In this document: one piece after another, positions 23,546-31,370 of the stretch
Position numbering within the stretch: position 1 is the stretch's first letter
Layout of the letters: the number at the start of each line of letters is the position of its first letter
Source: SIG452 sp045656345
GTDB lineage: Bacteria > Bacillota > Clostridia > UMGS1840
Length of the DNA: 41,973 nt
Reading direction: 5' to 3'
NCBI GenBank assembly: GCA_045656345.1
Contig: JAZOQZ010000049.1
Location: 1-41,973 of the forward strand
Notes under the pieces: generated by a model
What the model saw: the letters and a program-made list of their open reading frames with translations, nothing else
What the model was told of the DNA's origin: nothing
The model's database searches: none
Made by a program: the position numbers and the translations under genes

Positions 23546-24325
23546 ATGAATATGAGAAAAAGCAAAGTACTGGCGAAAATGAGAAACGGTGAAATGGCTG
23601 TTTCCTGTAAACTCAATATTTCCGACCCCAGAGGCGCAGAAATCGCTGCAATGAGCGGTTTTGACTGTATCTGGATTGATATGGAACATGTTCCCGCAAC
23701 CTATCTGGAAGTGGAAAACATTATCCGTGCAGCAAAAATCTATGATGTGGATGTTTTAACCCGCGTGGCAAGAGGAAGCTACAATGATTTAATCCGTCCC
23801 TTAGAAGCAGATTCTTCCGGCATTATGGTTCCCCACTTAATGAGCTTAGAAGATGCAAAACAGATTGTTTACTATACCAAATTCCATCCCATCGGCCGTC
23901 GTCCCTTAGATGGTGGTAATGCCGACGGTAAATGGTGTCTGGTAGACGGTAAGGATTACATGGAACAGGCAAATGATCAGAGATTTGTTGTTGTTCAGAT
24001 TGAAGATCCCGAACCGCTGGCAGAATTAGAAGAAATCTGTGCACTGCCCGGTATTGATATGATTTTCTTTGGCCCCGCAGACTTCACTCAGGGCTTAGGA
24101 TGCCCCCTGGATTTCGCAAATCCCAAAGTGGCAGAAACTCGTGAACTGATTGCGAAAACTGCAAAAAAATACGGAAAATTCGCAGGTACCACCGGCGGCC
24201 CCGGCAATATTGCACAACTGCGTGATATGGGTTACGATTTCGTAAACGTTTGTGCTGACGTTATTATTTTAGGTCAGGGTTACAAACAGGCGTTCGAAGC
24301 AACTGTGGAAGCATTAAAGAAATAA
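23546..24325 (+). CDS. HpcH/HpaI-family aldolase
   Basis: The 259-residue TIM-barrel protein of the class II 2-keto-3-deoxy-sugar-acid aldolase family shows DCIWIDMEHVP, the RPLEADSSGIMVPHL strand, GRRPLDGGNADGKW, VVVQIEDPEPL with the metal glutamate, and FFGPADFTQGLG. Such enzymes reversibly cleave 2-keto-4-hydroxy acids to pyruvate plus an aldehyde; citrate-lyase-like relatives exist. I chose ATG 23546 (MNMRKSKV) with AGGAGG 9 bases upstream, because an earlier start would precede the transcription start. Single-gene unit with its own terminator. The true substrate is unknown. Confidence 0.85.
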   Translation: MNMRKSKVLAKMRNGEMAVSCKLNISDPRGAEIAAMSGFDCIWIDMEHVPATYLEVENIIRAAKIYDVDVLTRVARGSYNDLIRPLEADSSGIMVPHLMSLEDAKQIVYYTKFHPIGRRPLDGGNADGKWCLVDGKDYMEQANDQRFVVVQIEDPEPLAELEEICALPGIDMIFFGPADFTQGLGCPLDFANPKVAETRELIAKTAKKYGKFAGTTGGPGNIAQLRDMGYDFVNVCADVIILGQGYKQAFEATVEALKK

Positions 24326-24344
24326 TAATTTCATAAAAGCAAAA

Positions 24345-24375
24345 AAGAGAATCCAATTTTGGATTCTCTTTTTTT
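24345..24375 (+). terminator. Terminator after the aldolase gene
   Basis: Stem AGAGAATCC / GGATTCTCT with a short loop and a run of T. Confidence 0.93.
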
Positions 24376-24391
24376 ATGTTTACTTCTGTGC

Positions 24392-24420
24392 TTGACATTT
24401 TTCGACAGATTTGATATGAT
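24392..24420 (+). promoter_or_regulatory. Promoter of the uracil uptake operon
   Basis: TTGACA (24392-24397), 17-base spacer, TATGAT (24415-24420). In the leader CGGATGA-ATA-TCATCCG forms a small perfect hairpin just before the GGAGG ribosome site. No PyrR-type anti-terminator is evident. Confidence 0.85.
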
Positions 24421-24481
24421 AAAGATAAGAAAAAATAAAAAAAACGGATGAATATCATCCGAACAAACGGAGGCGTTTTTC

Positions 24482-25831
24482 GTGAATTTAATTTACGGCG
24501 TAAAAGACAAACCCACTTTTGGCAAAACCTTAGTATTCGCATTCCAGCAGGTGCTGGCAATTTTAGCTGCAACTGTTGCTGTTCCCGCTATTATCGGAAA
24601 CGGAATGAGCCAATCTGCAGCACTGTTTGGTGCAGGGATCGGTACTCTGGTGTACCTTCTGTTCACCAAGTTTAAAAGTCCTGTATTTTTAGGTTCTTCT
24701 TTTGCATTTCTCGGCTCTATGTCTGCTGCTTTTGCAGGTGCTGCCACCATTGCTGCAGGTGATTCCACCATTGCTGCAGGTTATGCAGGTTTAATCATCG
24801 GTGCTGCATTTGCAGGTCTGGTGTATGTGATTTTAGCAATCATTGTAAAATTTGCAGGTGTTAAATGGATTGGCAAACTGATGCCTCCCGTAGTTATCGG
24901 CCCCACCGTTGCCATTATCGGTTTATCTCTGGCCGGCAACGCAGTTGGTGACCTGCAGGTTGGTAAAGTACTGGTAAATGGTGTTTCCTGTGCCTCTGTA
25001 TATGTGTGTGTTTTCTGTGGTCTGGTTACTTTGGCAACCGTGATTCTCTGCTCTGTTTACGGCAAGAAAATGGCAAAAATGATTCCCTTTATTATCGGTA
25101 TTTTAGCAGGTTATGTAGTGGCAACCATATTCACCGTAATCGGTAATGCAACTCAAAACCCCGCTCTGATGGTAATCGACTTCACTGCGTTTTCCAATAT
25201 GAAATGGATTCCCGATTTCACCTTCTTAACCGCCATAAAAGGAATTTCTGCAATTACTCCCGAATATATTGCAACCATCGCAGTAGCATATATTCCCGTT
25301 GCTTTTGTAGTATTTGCAGAACATATTGCAGACCATAAAAACTTATCTTCCATTATCGGAACCGAACTCTTAGAAGAACCCGGTTTACACAGAACCCTGC
25401 TGGGCGACGGTATCGGTTCTGTTGCAGGTGCAATCTTCGGCGGCTGCCCCAACACCACCTACGGTGAATCTGTTGGTTGTGTGGCAATTTCCGGTAATGC
25501 TTCTGTTGTGACCATTTTAACCACCGCTATTATGGCAATTGTTGCATCCTTTGTGGCTCCCTTTGTTACCTTCTTATCCACAATTCCCAACTGCGTAATG
25601 GGTGGCGTTTGTATTTCCTTATACGGCTTTATTGCAGTGTCAGGGTTGAAAATGCTGCAAAAAGTAGACTTAAACGAAAACAAAAATCTGTTTGTTGTGG
25701 CAACCATTTTAATCACCGGTATCGGCGGTTTCACCTTAACCTTCGGTAATATCACCTTAACTTCTATCGCTTGTGCATTGATTTTAGGTATTCTGGTTAA
25801 CTTAATGGTATCCGGCAAAAAAGCACAGTAA
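24482..25831 (+). CDS. uraA: Uracil permease (NCS2 family)
   Basis: The 449-residue membrane protein has about 12-14 hydrophobic helices. The NCS2 family landmarks are the GVKDKP start, FAEHIADHKNLSSIIG in the substrate-binding helix and CPNTTYGESVGC in the helix-10 region. These proteins import uracil (or xanthine/uric acid) with protons. The next gene is upp, which makes uracil the most likely substrate and suggests uracil salvage. Start is GTG 24482 with GGAGG 8 bases upstream. 12 bases separate it from upp. Confidence 0.9.
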   Translation: MNLIYGVKDKPTFGKTLVFAFQQVLAILAATVAVPAIIGNGMSQSAALFGAGIGTLVYLLFTKFKSPVFLGSSFAFLGSMSAAFAGAATIAAGDSTIAAGYAGLIIGAAFAGLVYVILAIIVKFAGVKWIGKLMPPVVIGPTVAIIGLSLAGNAVGDLQVGKVLVNGVSCASVYVCVFCGLVTLATVILCSVYGKKMAKMIPFIIGILAGYVVATIFTVIGNATQNPALMVIDFTAFSNMKWIPDFTFLTAIKGISAITPEYIATIAVAYIPVAFVVFAEHIADHKNLSSIIGTELLEEPGLHRTLLGDGIGSVAGAIFGGCPNTTYGESVGCVAISGNASVVTILTTAIMAIVASFVAPFVTFLSTIPNCVMGGVCISLYGFIAVSGLKMLQKVDLNENKNLFVVATILITGIGGFTLTFGNITLTSIACALILGILVNLMVSGKKAQ

Positions 25832-25843
25832 GGAGCATTTCTC

Positions 25844-26473
25844 ATGAATAAAGTTACTGTTTTTGATCATCCCTTAATTCAGCATAAAACCACCATTCTT
25901 CGTCAAACTACCACCACCAACAAAGAATTCCGTGAACTGGTGGAAGAAATCACCATGTTAATGTGCTATGAAGCACTCCGTGATTTGCCCTTGGAAGAAG
26001 TGGAAATTGAAACCCCCTTAACCAAAACCAAACAGAAAATGCTAAAAGGCAAAAAAATGGCAATTGTGCCGATTTTGCGTGCAGGTCTTGGTATGGTGGA
26101 AGGGATGCTGACTTTAATTCCCTCTGCAAAGGTTGGTCATATCGGAATGTACCGTGATGAAGAAACCATGATTCCCCACGAATACTACTGCAAACTCCCC
26201 AAAGACATTGAGGAACGCTTAATCGTGGTGGTAGACCCCATGCTTGCAACCGGTGGTTCTGCGATTGACGCCATTGCACAGATTAAATCCTACGGCGGAA
26301 AACAGATTAAATTCTTATGTTTAATCGCAGCCCCCGAAGGAATTGAAGCCTTAACCAAAGCCCATCCCGATGTGGAAGTGTATTGCGCCAATGTGGACGA
26401 ATGCTTAAATGAACGTTGCTACATTGTGCCCGGCTTAGGCGACGCAGGAGATCGAATCTTCGGCACCAAATAA
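25844..26473 (+). CDS. upp: Uracil phosphoribosyltransferase
   Basis: The 209-residue enzyme converts uracil and PRPP to UMP. It has the PRPP motif VVDPMLATGGSA, the substrate region PILRAGLGMVEGM, and the C-terminal YIVPGLGDAGDRIFGTK typical of Upp. Full length for the family. ATG preceded by AAGGAG, second gene of the uracil uptake and salvage operon. Confidence 0.96.
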   Translation: MNKVTVFDHPLIQHKTTILRQTTTTNKEFRELVEEITMLMCYEALRDLPLEEVEIETPLTKTKQKMLKGKKMAIVPILRAGLGMVEGMLTLIPSAKVGHIGMYRDEETMIPHEYYCKLPKDIEERLIVVVDPMLATGGSAIDAIAQIKSYGGKQIKFLCLIAAPEGIEALTKAHPDVEVYCANVDECLNERCYIVPGLGDAGDRIFGTK

Positions 26474-26487
26474 GTTTTTAAAGTATT

Positions 26488-26519
26488 AAAAAAAGGATTC
26501 CTTTCGGAATCCTTTTTTT
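26488..26519. terminator. Bidirectional terminator between upp and the MATE gene
   Basis: Perfect stem GGATTCC / GGAATCC with a TTTC loop, flanked by A-run and T-run, so it works for both converging genes. Confidence 0.93.
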
Positions 26520-26527
26520 ATTGTTGA

Positions 26528-27895
26528 TTATTGCTGTTTCGTTTGGTCTTCGGGAAGATTTTTTAAGAAGCGGACGGCAACAGGTGCACAGATGAAGAAT
26601 GCAAACACATCCGCAATTGCCTGGGCAGACTGCACGCCGAATAACCCGAAAAAGTGTGTGAGAATGAGCAAGATGGGGATAAACAGAATCCCGCTTCGAA
26701 GCATGGATAAAAAGGTTGCCTTTTTGTTTTCTCCAATGCTTTGAAACATCATATTGGCACAGATGGTCATAGGATGGAAAAACAATGCCAAAAGCTGCAA
26801 TTGCAGGCTTAAGGTGCCGATTGCAATCACTGTGGGGTCATTTCGGAACATTCCGACCAACTGATTGGAGAAAATCAGACCAACCACCACACACACACCG
26901 AGCAAAATTTCTCCTGCCCATAGGGTGAAATAGAATGATTTTTTTACACGGGAATAAATCTTCGCACCGTAGTTAAATGATGCCACAGGTTGAAATCCCT
27001 GTCCGATGCCGAGCCCCACCGCAAAGATAAAGAAGGTGATTTTATTCACAATGGACATTGCCGCCACAGCAGCATCTGCACCCACGCTACCTGCAAGAAT
27101 ATTTAATGTCATAGTGGCGATGCTGGTTAACCCCTGTCTGCAAAAGCTGGGGAACCCGGTTGCCATAATCCGAAAAACTCCTTTGGGGTTTTCTTTTGCC
27201 AATTTCACGCTGAGTTTGCTTAAGGTTTTGCCCCTAAAAAACATAGAAAGCAAAATCACAAATCCCACCATCTGAGAAAGCGCAGTGGCAAGACCTGCCC
27301 CTGCTACTCCCATCTTGCAACCAAAAATAAAAATCGGGTCGCAGATGATATTTAAAATACCGCCAATCCCAAGACCTATCATTGCAAATAAGGCTTTCCC
27401 CTCATACCGCAAAATGTTATTTAAGGCAAAGCTTGCCATGGTAAAAGGTGCCGCAATCAGAATATAGATGCCGTAATCTTTGGCATAAGGCAGAATGGTT
27501 TGGGTGCTGCCTAACAAACGCATCAAGGGTTCTGTAAAAAGAAGCCCCAAAACGCCAAGCAACGTCCCCACAACCAAACAGGAGATAATGCTGATGGATG
27601 CAAACACACTTGCGCTGTGGGAGTCTTTTTGCCCCAATTTTCGGGCAATAATGCTTCCCGCACCGTGTCCGAACATAAATCCGAATGCCTGAATAATCGC
27701 CATCAAACCAAACACAACACCCACCGCACCGCTGGCACTATTTCCAAGGGTGCTCACAAAATAGGTGTCTGCCATATTATAAATATTGGTCACCAACATA
27801 CTGATGGTGGTGGGAATCCCTAAGGAAATAACCAATTTCGGGATTGGCCAGGTGGTCATTTTTTCATATTGGGTGATTGTTTTTGAGGATGTCAT
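26528..27895 (-). CDS. MATE-family efflux transporter
   Basis: The roughly 455-residue protein has 12 hydrophobic helices and the MATE two-repeat pattern. Examples are the early SLGIPTTISMLVTNIYNMADTYF and GHGAGSIIARKLGQKD, and the later GIGQGFQPVASFNYGAK in repeat two. MATE proteins export cationic drugs or metabolites with Na+ or H+. The start is uncertain: ATG 27895 has AAAAGAG about 9 bases upstream, while ATG 27904 has no spacing at all. It is a single-gene unit with its own promoter, and it is the last gene before the island junction. Confidence 0.9.
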   Translation of the reverse strand: MTSSKTITQYEKMTTWPIPKLVISLGIPTTISMLVTNIYNMADTYFVSTLGNSASGAVGVVFGLMAIIQAFGFMFGHGAGSIIARKLGQKDSHSASVFASISIISCLVVGTLLGVLGLLFTEPLMRLLGSTQTILPYAKDYGIYILIAAPFTMASFALNNILRYEGKALFAMIGLGIGGILNIICDPIFIFGCKMGVAGAGLATALSQMVGFVILLSMFFRGKTLSKLSVKLAKENPKGVFRIMATGFPSFCRQGLTSIATMTLNILAGSVGADAAVAAMSIVNKITFFIFAVGLGIGQGFQPVASFNYGAKIYSRVKKSFYFTLWAGEILLGVCVVVGLIFSNQLVGMFRNDPTVIAIGTLSLQLQLLALFFHPMTICANMMFQSIGENKKATFLSMLRSGILFIPILLILTHFFGLFGVQSAQAIADVFAFFICAPVAVRFLKNLPEDQTKQQ

Positions 27896-27935
27896 CCCAT
27901 TCATCTCTTTTCTTCGCAAAATAAAATCTTGTTAT

Positions 27936-27964
27936 AATATAACATATTCTTCCAAATTTTGCAA
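27936..27964 (-). promoter_or_regulatory. Promoter of the MATE gene
   Basis: Minus strand TTGCAA (27959-27964), 17-base spacer, TATATT (27936-27941). Confidence 0.75.
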
Positions 27965-28012
27965 GATAATCATACTTAAAAATCAAGTGCTGTGAAAAAT
28001 TTTGCAGAAATG

Positions 28013-28047
28013 AAAAAACCGCCGAAACCTGAAGATTTCAGCGGTTT
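28013..28047 (-). terminator. Terminator-like hairpin upstream of the MATE promoter
   Basis: A stem of about 14 bp (AAACCGCTGAAATC against GGTTTCGGCGGTTT, with G-T pairs) and a T-run on the minus strand. It shields the MATE gene from transcription arriving from the right, such as the former tRNA-Lys transcript. Confidence 0.7.
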
Positions 28048-28117
28048 GGTAAGCCGAATGGTTTGAATGCTATTAAAAATAAGTTTTGCGTAAGCAAAGC
28101 CACCTTAACTTCTTCCT

Positions 28118-28199
28118 TATTCACTATTACTTATTACTTTCCAAAAATCCGTACACCAATGAATTTTAGGTAATAGTGAAGAGTGAATCGGTAATAAGT
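28118..28199. repeat. Imperfect inverted repeat of TTCACTATTAC/ATTACTTATTAC words
   Basis: ATTCACTATTACTTATTACTT on the left is answered by GTAATAGTGAAGAGTGAAT and GGTAATAAGTA on the right, around a roughly 30-base centre. It resembles short dispersed repeats of low-GC genomes. No gene is present between 28048 and 28200. Confidence 0.5.
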
Positions 28200-28230
28200 A
28201 AAAATCCCCGTTCTTACGAACGAGGATTTT
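28200..28230 (-). terminator. Terminator of the former tRNA-Lys gene
   Basis: AAAAATCCTCGTTC / GAACGGGGATTTTT stem (one mismatch-type pair) on the minus strand, directly after the CCA end of the tRNA remnant. Confidence 0.8.
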
Positions 28231-28275
28231 TGGTGAGCCATCGGCGATTCGAACGCCGGACAACTTGATTAAAAG
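28231..28275 (-). pseudogene. 3' half of tRNA-Lys (UUU): predicted island attachment site
   Basis: Read on the minus strand, positions match the 3' half of a tRNA: anticodon loop CTTTTAA (28269-28275, anticodon TTT), 3' anticodon stem TCAAG, variable TTGTC, T-arm CGGCG-TTCGAAT-CGCCG, acceptor ATGGCTC, discriminator A and CCA (28231-28233). The 5' partner of the anticodon stem is missing and no D-arm follows. Similarity ends exactly at the anticodon loop, where tyrosine recombinases often cross over in tRNA genes. Because the natural terminator follows, the chromosome side is to the left and the inserted element to the right. The rest of the gap (28276-28443) holds no gene or recognisable integrase. 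Confidence 0.8.
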
Positions 28276-28443
28276 ATTTACATAGGCTAAAAACCGAAGC
28301 CCAAATTAGTTCTTTTCTCAGGTTTTATAAACAATTAAATTGCCATGTTTTGGTATCTTTTGTTATCTTTTTTTACGCTATAGATGTCAAGATAGATGTC
28401 GATTTTAGTTTATTAAGCAATTGCCAAAGTTGTATCTAGAAAA

Positions 28444-28992
28444 TCACTTATCGGAATTACGTCTTTGTATAACAACCTCTACTCTTTTTTTTACATAATT
28501 CGTTTGTTTTATGTAAGAACATACAAACAACACTAATAAAAAAACTAAAAGCAACCAATCTGCATTGTTTTGAAAAAGTCCACACCCAATTTTCATAAGA
28601 AGATCGTTTATCGTAATACCTATTTTGAATATAATAGCACACAAAAAACAAGCTATCATGGTTCGATATGTATTGTTCGTTTCCGACAATGTCGATATTA
28701 TGGAATCTTCTGCACATGCATGTACATAATCTGAATATGATGTATGCTTTACTAAAGGCTTGTTTTTAAAAGAAATACTTTTAATTATTGGTTCAATTAA
28801 AATAGATCCAACTCTGCTCAAAACCATGCCTACAAAATAAAATATAATCAGATTTTCAAACCAATTATCTAATAAAATGTCTACATGAAACATCACCTTC
28901 AGTAAATAACAATAAATAATTCCAGGATACAAATTAGTGAAAAGATTGTATGACGAAATCTTATCTGCAATTTGTTTTAAAATACTGTCCAT
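28444..28992 (-). CDS. Membrane protein of unknown function, paired with the MBL gene
   Basis: I do not recognise this 182-residue protein. Hydrophobic segments are visible near residues 20-33 (YPGIIYCYLLKVMF), 47-67 (NLIIFYFVGMVLSRVGSILI), 112-128 (MIACFLCAIIFKIGITI) and 143-160 (WLLLVFLLVLFVCSYI). A conserved-looking soluble loop lies between the second and third, and the tail is basic. It starts 16 bases after the metallo-beta-lactamase gene with a GGGAGA ribosome site, so the two are co-translated and probably work together. It is the last gene of the island operon, nearest the attachment site. Confidence 0.75.
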   Translation of the reverse strand: MDSILKQIADKISSYNLFTNLYPGIIYCYLLKVMFHVDILLDNWFENLIIFYFVGMVLSRVGSILIEPIIKSISFKNKPLVKHTSYSDYVHACAEDSIISTLSETNNTYRTMIACFLCAIIFKIGITINDLLMKIGCGLFQNNADWLLLVFLLVLFVCSYIKQTNYVKKRVEVVIQRRNSDK

Positions 28993-29008
28993 CGCTGTTC
29001 TCCCTATA

Positions 29009-29968
29009 TTATATAGTCATTACATACCAACCACCAAAAGCCTCATCATGAAAAGTATTTGAATTACGTTCTCGAGCAAATGTTTCATACGTTACATAAA
29101 CATCCATACCGGTTTCGCCTTCTGTATTGATGATGACGCAATCAGCCTGATTATTTGTAATATAATCCAATCCTCTGCTACTCCATGCAGCATAATTCAG
29201 ATATTCGCTCTTAGCGTTACCAAATAATGTCAATTTTGGGTTTAAGACGTCTAAATATCGATCATTACCCCCTGATTTTCGTCCATGATGTGGCGCTATT
29301 AAAACATCGACATCTGTTACATCGTCTTTATGATTTTCCAAAATATAATCCCACGTCTTGTCAGCAGAATCTCCCGCAAAAATAATCTTTTTCCCTTCCC
29401 CGGTTAAGTATAAAAGAACATACGAACAATCATTGTACTCCTCAGTTTCATTAGCTTCTTCGACTAACGCTGGCGTAGGTGCAAGTATATATAAATCATC
29501 TCCACCAGAGTGTCCATTTTTATCGATATTAAAATACTGCTGCTTTGCTCCGGCATACACATGTAGTACTTTGGGAGAATCGTTTGATTTTCGTATTTTC
29601 TGATAAAACTCCCAATCAGCCTTGTTGTATCTTCCCCAATCCGAACTCTCATCCATCACTTTTTCATTTTTGGTATCCCAAAAATTCACAACTTCATAAC
29701 TATCAAACAGCGCCTTAATCCCATCCATATGATCCATATCCGGATGGGTTAAAATAAATCTAAAGATAGTACGAACATTTCTTTCGTTCAAATATTTAAT
29801 AGGATTAACGGGATGTTGTTTTTGGTGATGATTTCCTGAGAACACAGTGTCATCCTCATTAATTTCTTCATTCCCATTTGAAATATCAATTACAGTATTG
29901 TGTTTTGAGGGATGCTGTATCCAAATGCAATCACCTTCGTTTACATTTAGAAAATGCACTACGCCCAT
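29009..29968 (-). CDS. Stand-alone metallo-beta-lactamase-fold hydrolase (ComEC/Rec2-like)
   Basis: The 319-residue soluble protein resembles the metallo-beta-lactamase part of ComEC. FLNVNEGDCIWIQ at the start is close to the DVGQGD strand, THPDMDHMDG (74-83) holds the metal ligands, FAGDS is the next aspartate site and APHHGRKSGG carries the later histidines. In ComEC this domain is a nuclease on a DNA-uptake channel. Here there is no channel domain, only a small membrane protein encoded next door. Predicted to be a nuclease or other phosphodiesterase acting at the membrane. Start ATG preceded by GGAGG. Many accessory loci carry such MBL plus partner pairs with unknown roles. Confidence 0.82.
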   Translation of the reverse strand: MGVVHFLNVNEGDCIWIQHPSKHNTVIDISNGNEEINEDDTVFSGNHHQKQHPVNPIKYLNERNVRTIFRFILTHPDMDHMDGIKALFDSYEVVNFWDTKNEKVMDESSDWGRYNKADWEFYQKIRKSNDSPKVLHVYAGAKQQYFNIDKNGHSGGDDLYILAPTPALVEEANETEEYNDCSYVLLYLTGEGKKIIFAGDSADKTWDYILENHKDDVTDVDVLIAPHHGRKSGGNDRYLDVLNPKLTLFGNAKSEYLNYAAWSSRGLDYITNNQADCVIINTEGETGMDVYVTYETFARERNSNTFHDEAFGGWYVMTI

Positions 29969-30020
29969 GTTTCATTCCTCCAATTATTCTTGTTTTTTAC
30001 ACGTATTGTATGCAAGGAAC

Positions 30021-31364
30021 TTAATTAGTCACAGCACCTGTGTAGGGAATTAAATTCTCTGTTGCAACAAATGCCTTCATAGTCCCTGCAACCTGATTAT
30101 CCAAGGAAATTTCGTATTCTGCACCTGTGAAAATAGCTTGTTCATCAAGAGGCAACGTCAAAACCTCTACCTGCATCATTTGTAAATTTTCATCATATTC
30201 TGCTAACACAAGCTTTGATACATCATAGGAATCTCCCATTTTAAATACATATACCTTAGCAGTTTGATTTTCAATAGTTAGTCCATCAACATAAATACCG
30301 TCATTGGAATTTGTGATTAACAAATCCGCAAAATCTGCACCATTGTCCTCTAATTCAGTCAACAAAATAGTGTACAATGCTAATGCATCATCTCCGGTGT
30401 TTATCGCTGTAATAATATTAGACCCTTCCTCCAGATGAATATAACATCCTTCCTGCCAGATTCCTTCCCATCCATTTTCCATTAAAGCCGGATACAAAAC
30501 TTTATATCCATCTTCAGTATAAAAAACAATCTGAGAATCGGTATGTCCTGCACTGCTGCTTGCACCTAATCGTGCATCCAACTGATAAATTCCGGTGTAA
30601 GGCACAATCACTTCATATTTTGCCCAGTCACCTTTCTCCATAACAAAGGAAACTTCATTATGAACCTGAAATTCATCTGCTGATGAATACCAATCCGTTC
30701 CAAATACTGATGTCTGGTCTTCTCCGCTTTGAGTGGTATTGATTCCGTGCACATGAGTATGCGCAGATAAATTCAACTCAGAAAACAGCTTACAATCTGC
30801 CAAAGATGGCGTCACTCCATCATCGATAGCATACTGGGATGCCTTGAACTCTAAATCGATCACTCTGCAATCATCAGAACCGATATTTCTTAAAATAACA
30901 GAATGTTCCCCTGGAGTAAAATATATAAACTCATAATTTCCGTCACTGTTCAGTTTGTAGAACTGCTCATTTTCAGATACCGGAAGCTGAGCATAATAAG
31001 CACTGTCTGCCTCAACCCGCAAGGTTGTAGAACCACCGGTAGATTTCATCTGTAAATAATAAATCCCCTCTTCTGTAACGGGAACATGAAACTCTGCCCA
31101 TCCGCCGGCACACAACCAAATAGAATCATTGGTGGACCTTTCTACTCCCTGATAATCCACCATATTGTCCCAAAGAGTAGTATAACTTCCGGGATTGTTA
31201 ACGGAACTTTGCGTAATCAGATTTTCTTCAGAGATATCTGTAATTTCTGTCTGCAGTTCCTCCGTTTGTAAATCATTCGAAAATGCACCAAACGTTGAAA
31301 AACATATAATCAATAAGCTTATAATAACACAAATTGCAAAACGTAACTTCTTCGTTTGTTTCAT
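30021..31364 (-). CDS. Secreted two-module beta-rich (CBM-like) protein
   Basis: The 447-residue protein has a clear signal peptide (about 1-30, KKLRFAICVIISLLIICFSTFGAFS) and no later TM segment. Two similar beta-rich modules follow (about 55-175 and 190-340). They have features of family 6/35 carbohydrate-binding modules: GWAEFHVPVTEEGIYYLQM and DWAKYEVIVPYTGIYQLDARLGASS. A C-terminal region of about 100 residues has no match I know. No catalytic domain is visible. Its AGGAG ribosome site lies inside the last codons of the deaminase-like gene and the gap is 6 bases, so it is translationally coupled to it. This is a strange partner for a nucleotide enzyme. Confidence 0.75.
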   Translation of the reverse strand: MKQTKKLRFAICVIISLLIICFSTFGAFSNDLQTEELQTEITDISEENLITQSSVNNPGSYTTLWDNMVDYQGVERSTNDSIWLCAGGWAEFHVPVTEEGIYYLQMKSTGGSTTLRVEADSAYYAQLPVSENEQFYKLNSDGNYEFIYFTPGEHSVILRNIGSDDCRVIDLEFKASQYAIDDGVTPSLADCKLFSELNLSAHTHVHGINTTQSGEDQTSVFGTDWYSSADEFQVHNEVSFVMEKGDWAKYEVIVPYTGIYQLDARLGASSSAGHTDSQIVFYTEDGYKVLYPALMENGWEGIWQEGCYIHLEEGSNIITAINTGDDALALYTILLTELEDNGADFADLLITNSNDGIYVDGLTIENQTAKVYVFKMGDSYDVSKLVLAEYDENLQMMQVEVLTLPLDEQAIFTGAEYEISLDNQVAGTMKAFVATENLIPYTGAVTN

Positions 31365-31370
31365 ATGGCA

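Noticed and set aside
24421..24481. PyrR-type attenuator before the uracil permease gene
   Set aside because: No PyrR-binding consensus and no terminator/anti-terminator pair; only a 7-bp hairpin.
28276..28443. Possible remnant of an integrase next to the tRNA-Lys scar
   Set aside because: Short open stretches on the minus strand show no tyrosine-recombinase motif; stops occur in all frames. The integrase is expected at the other end of the element.
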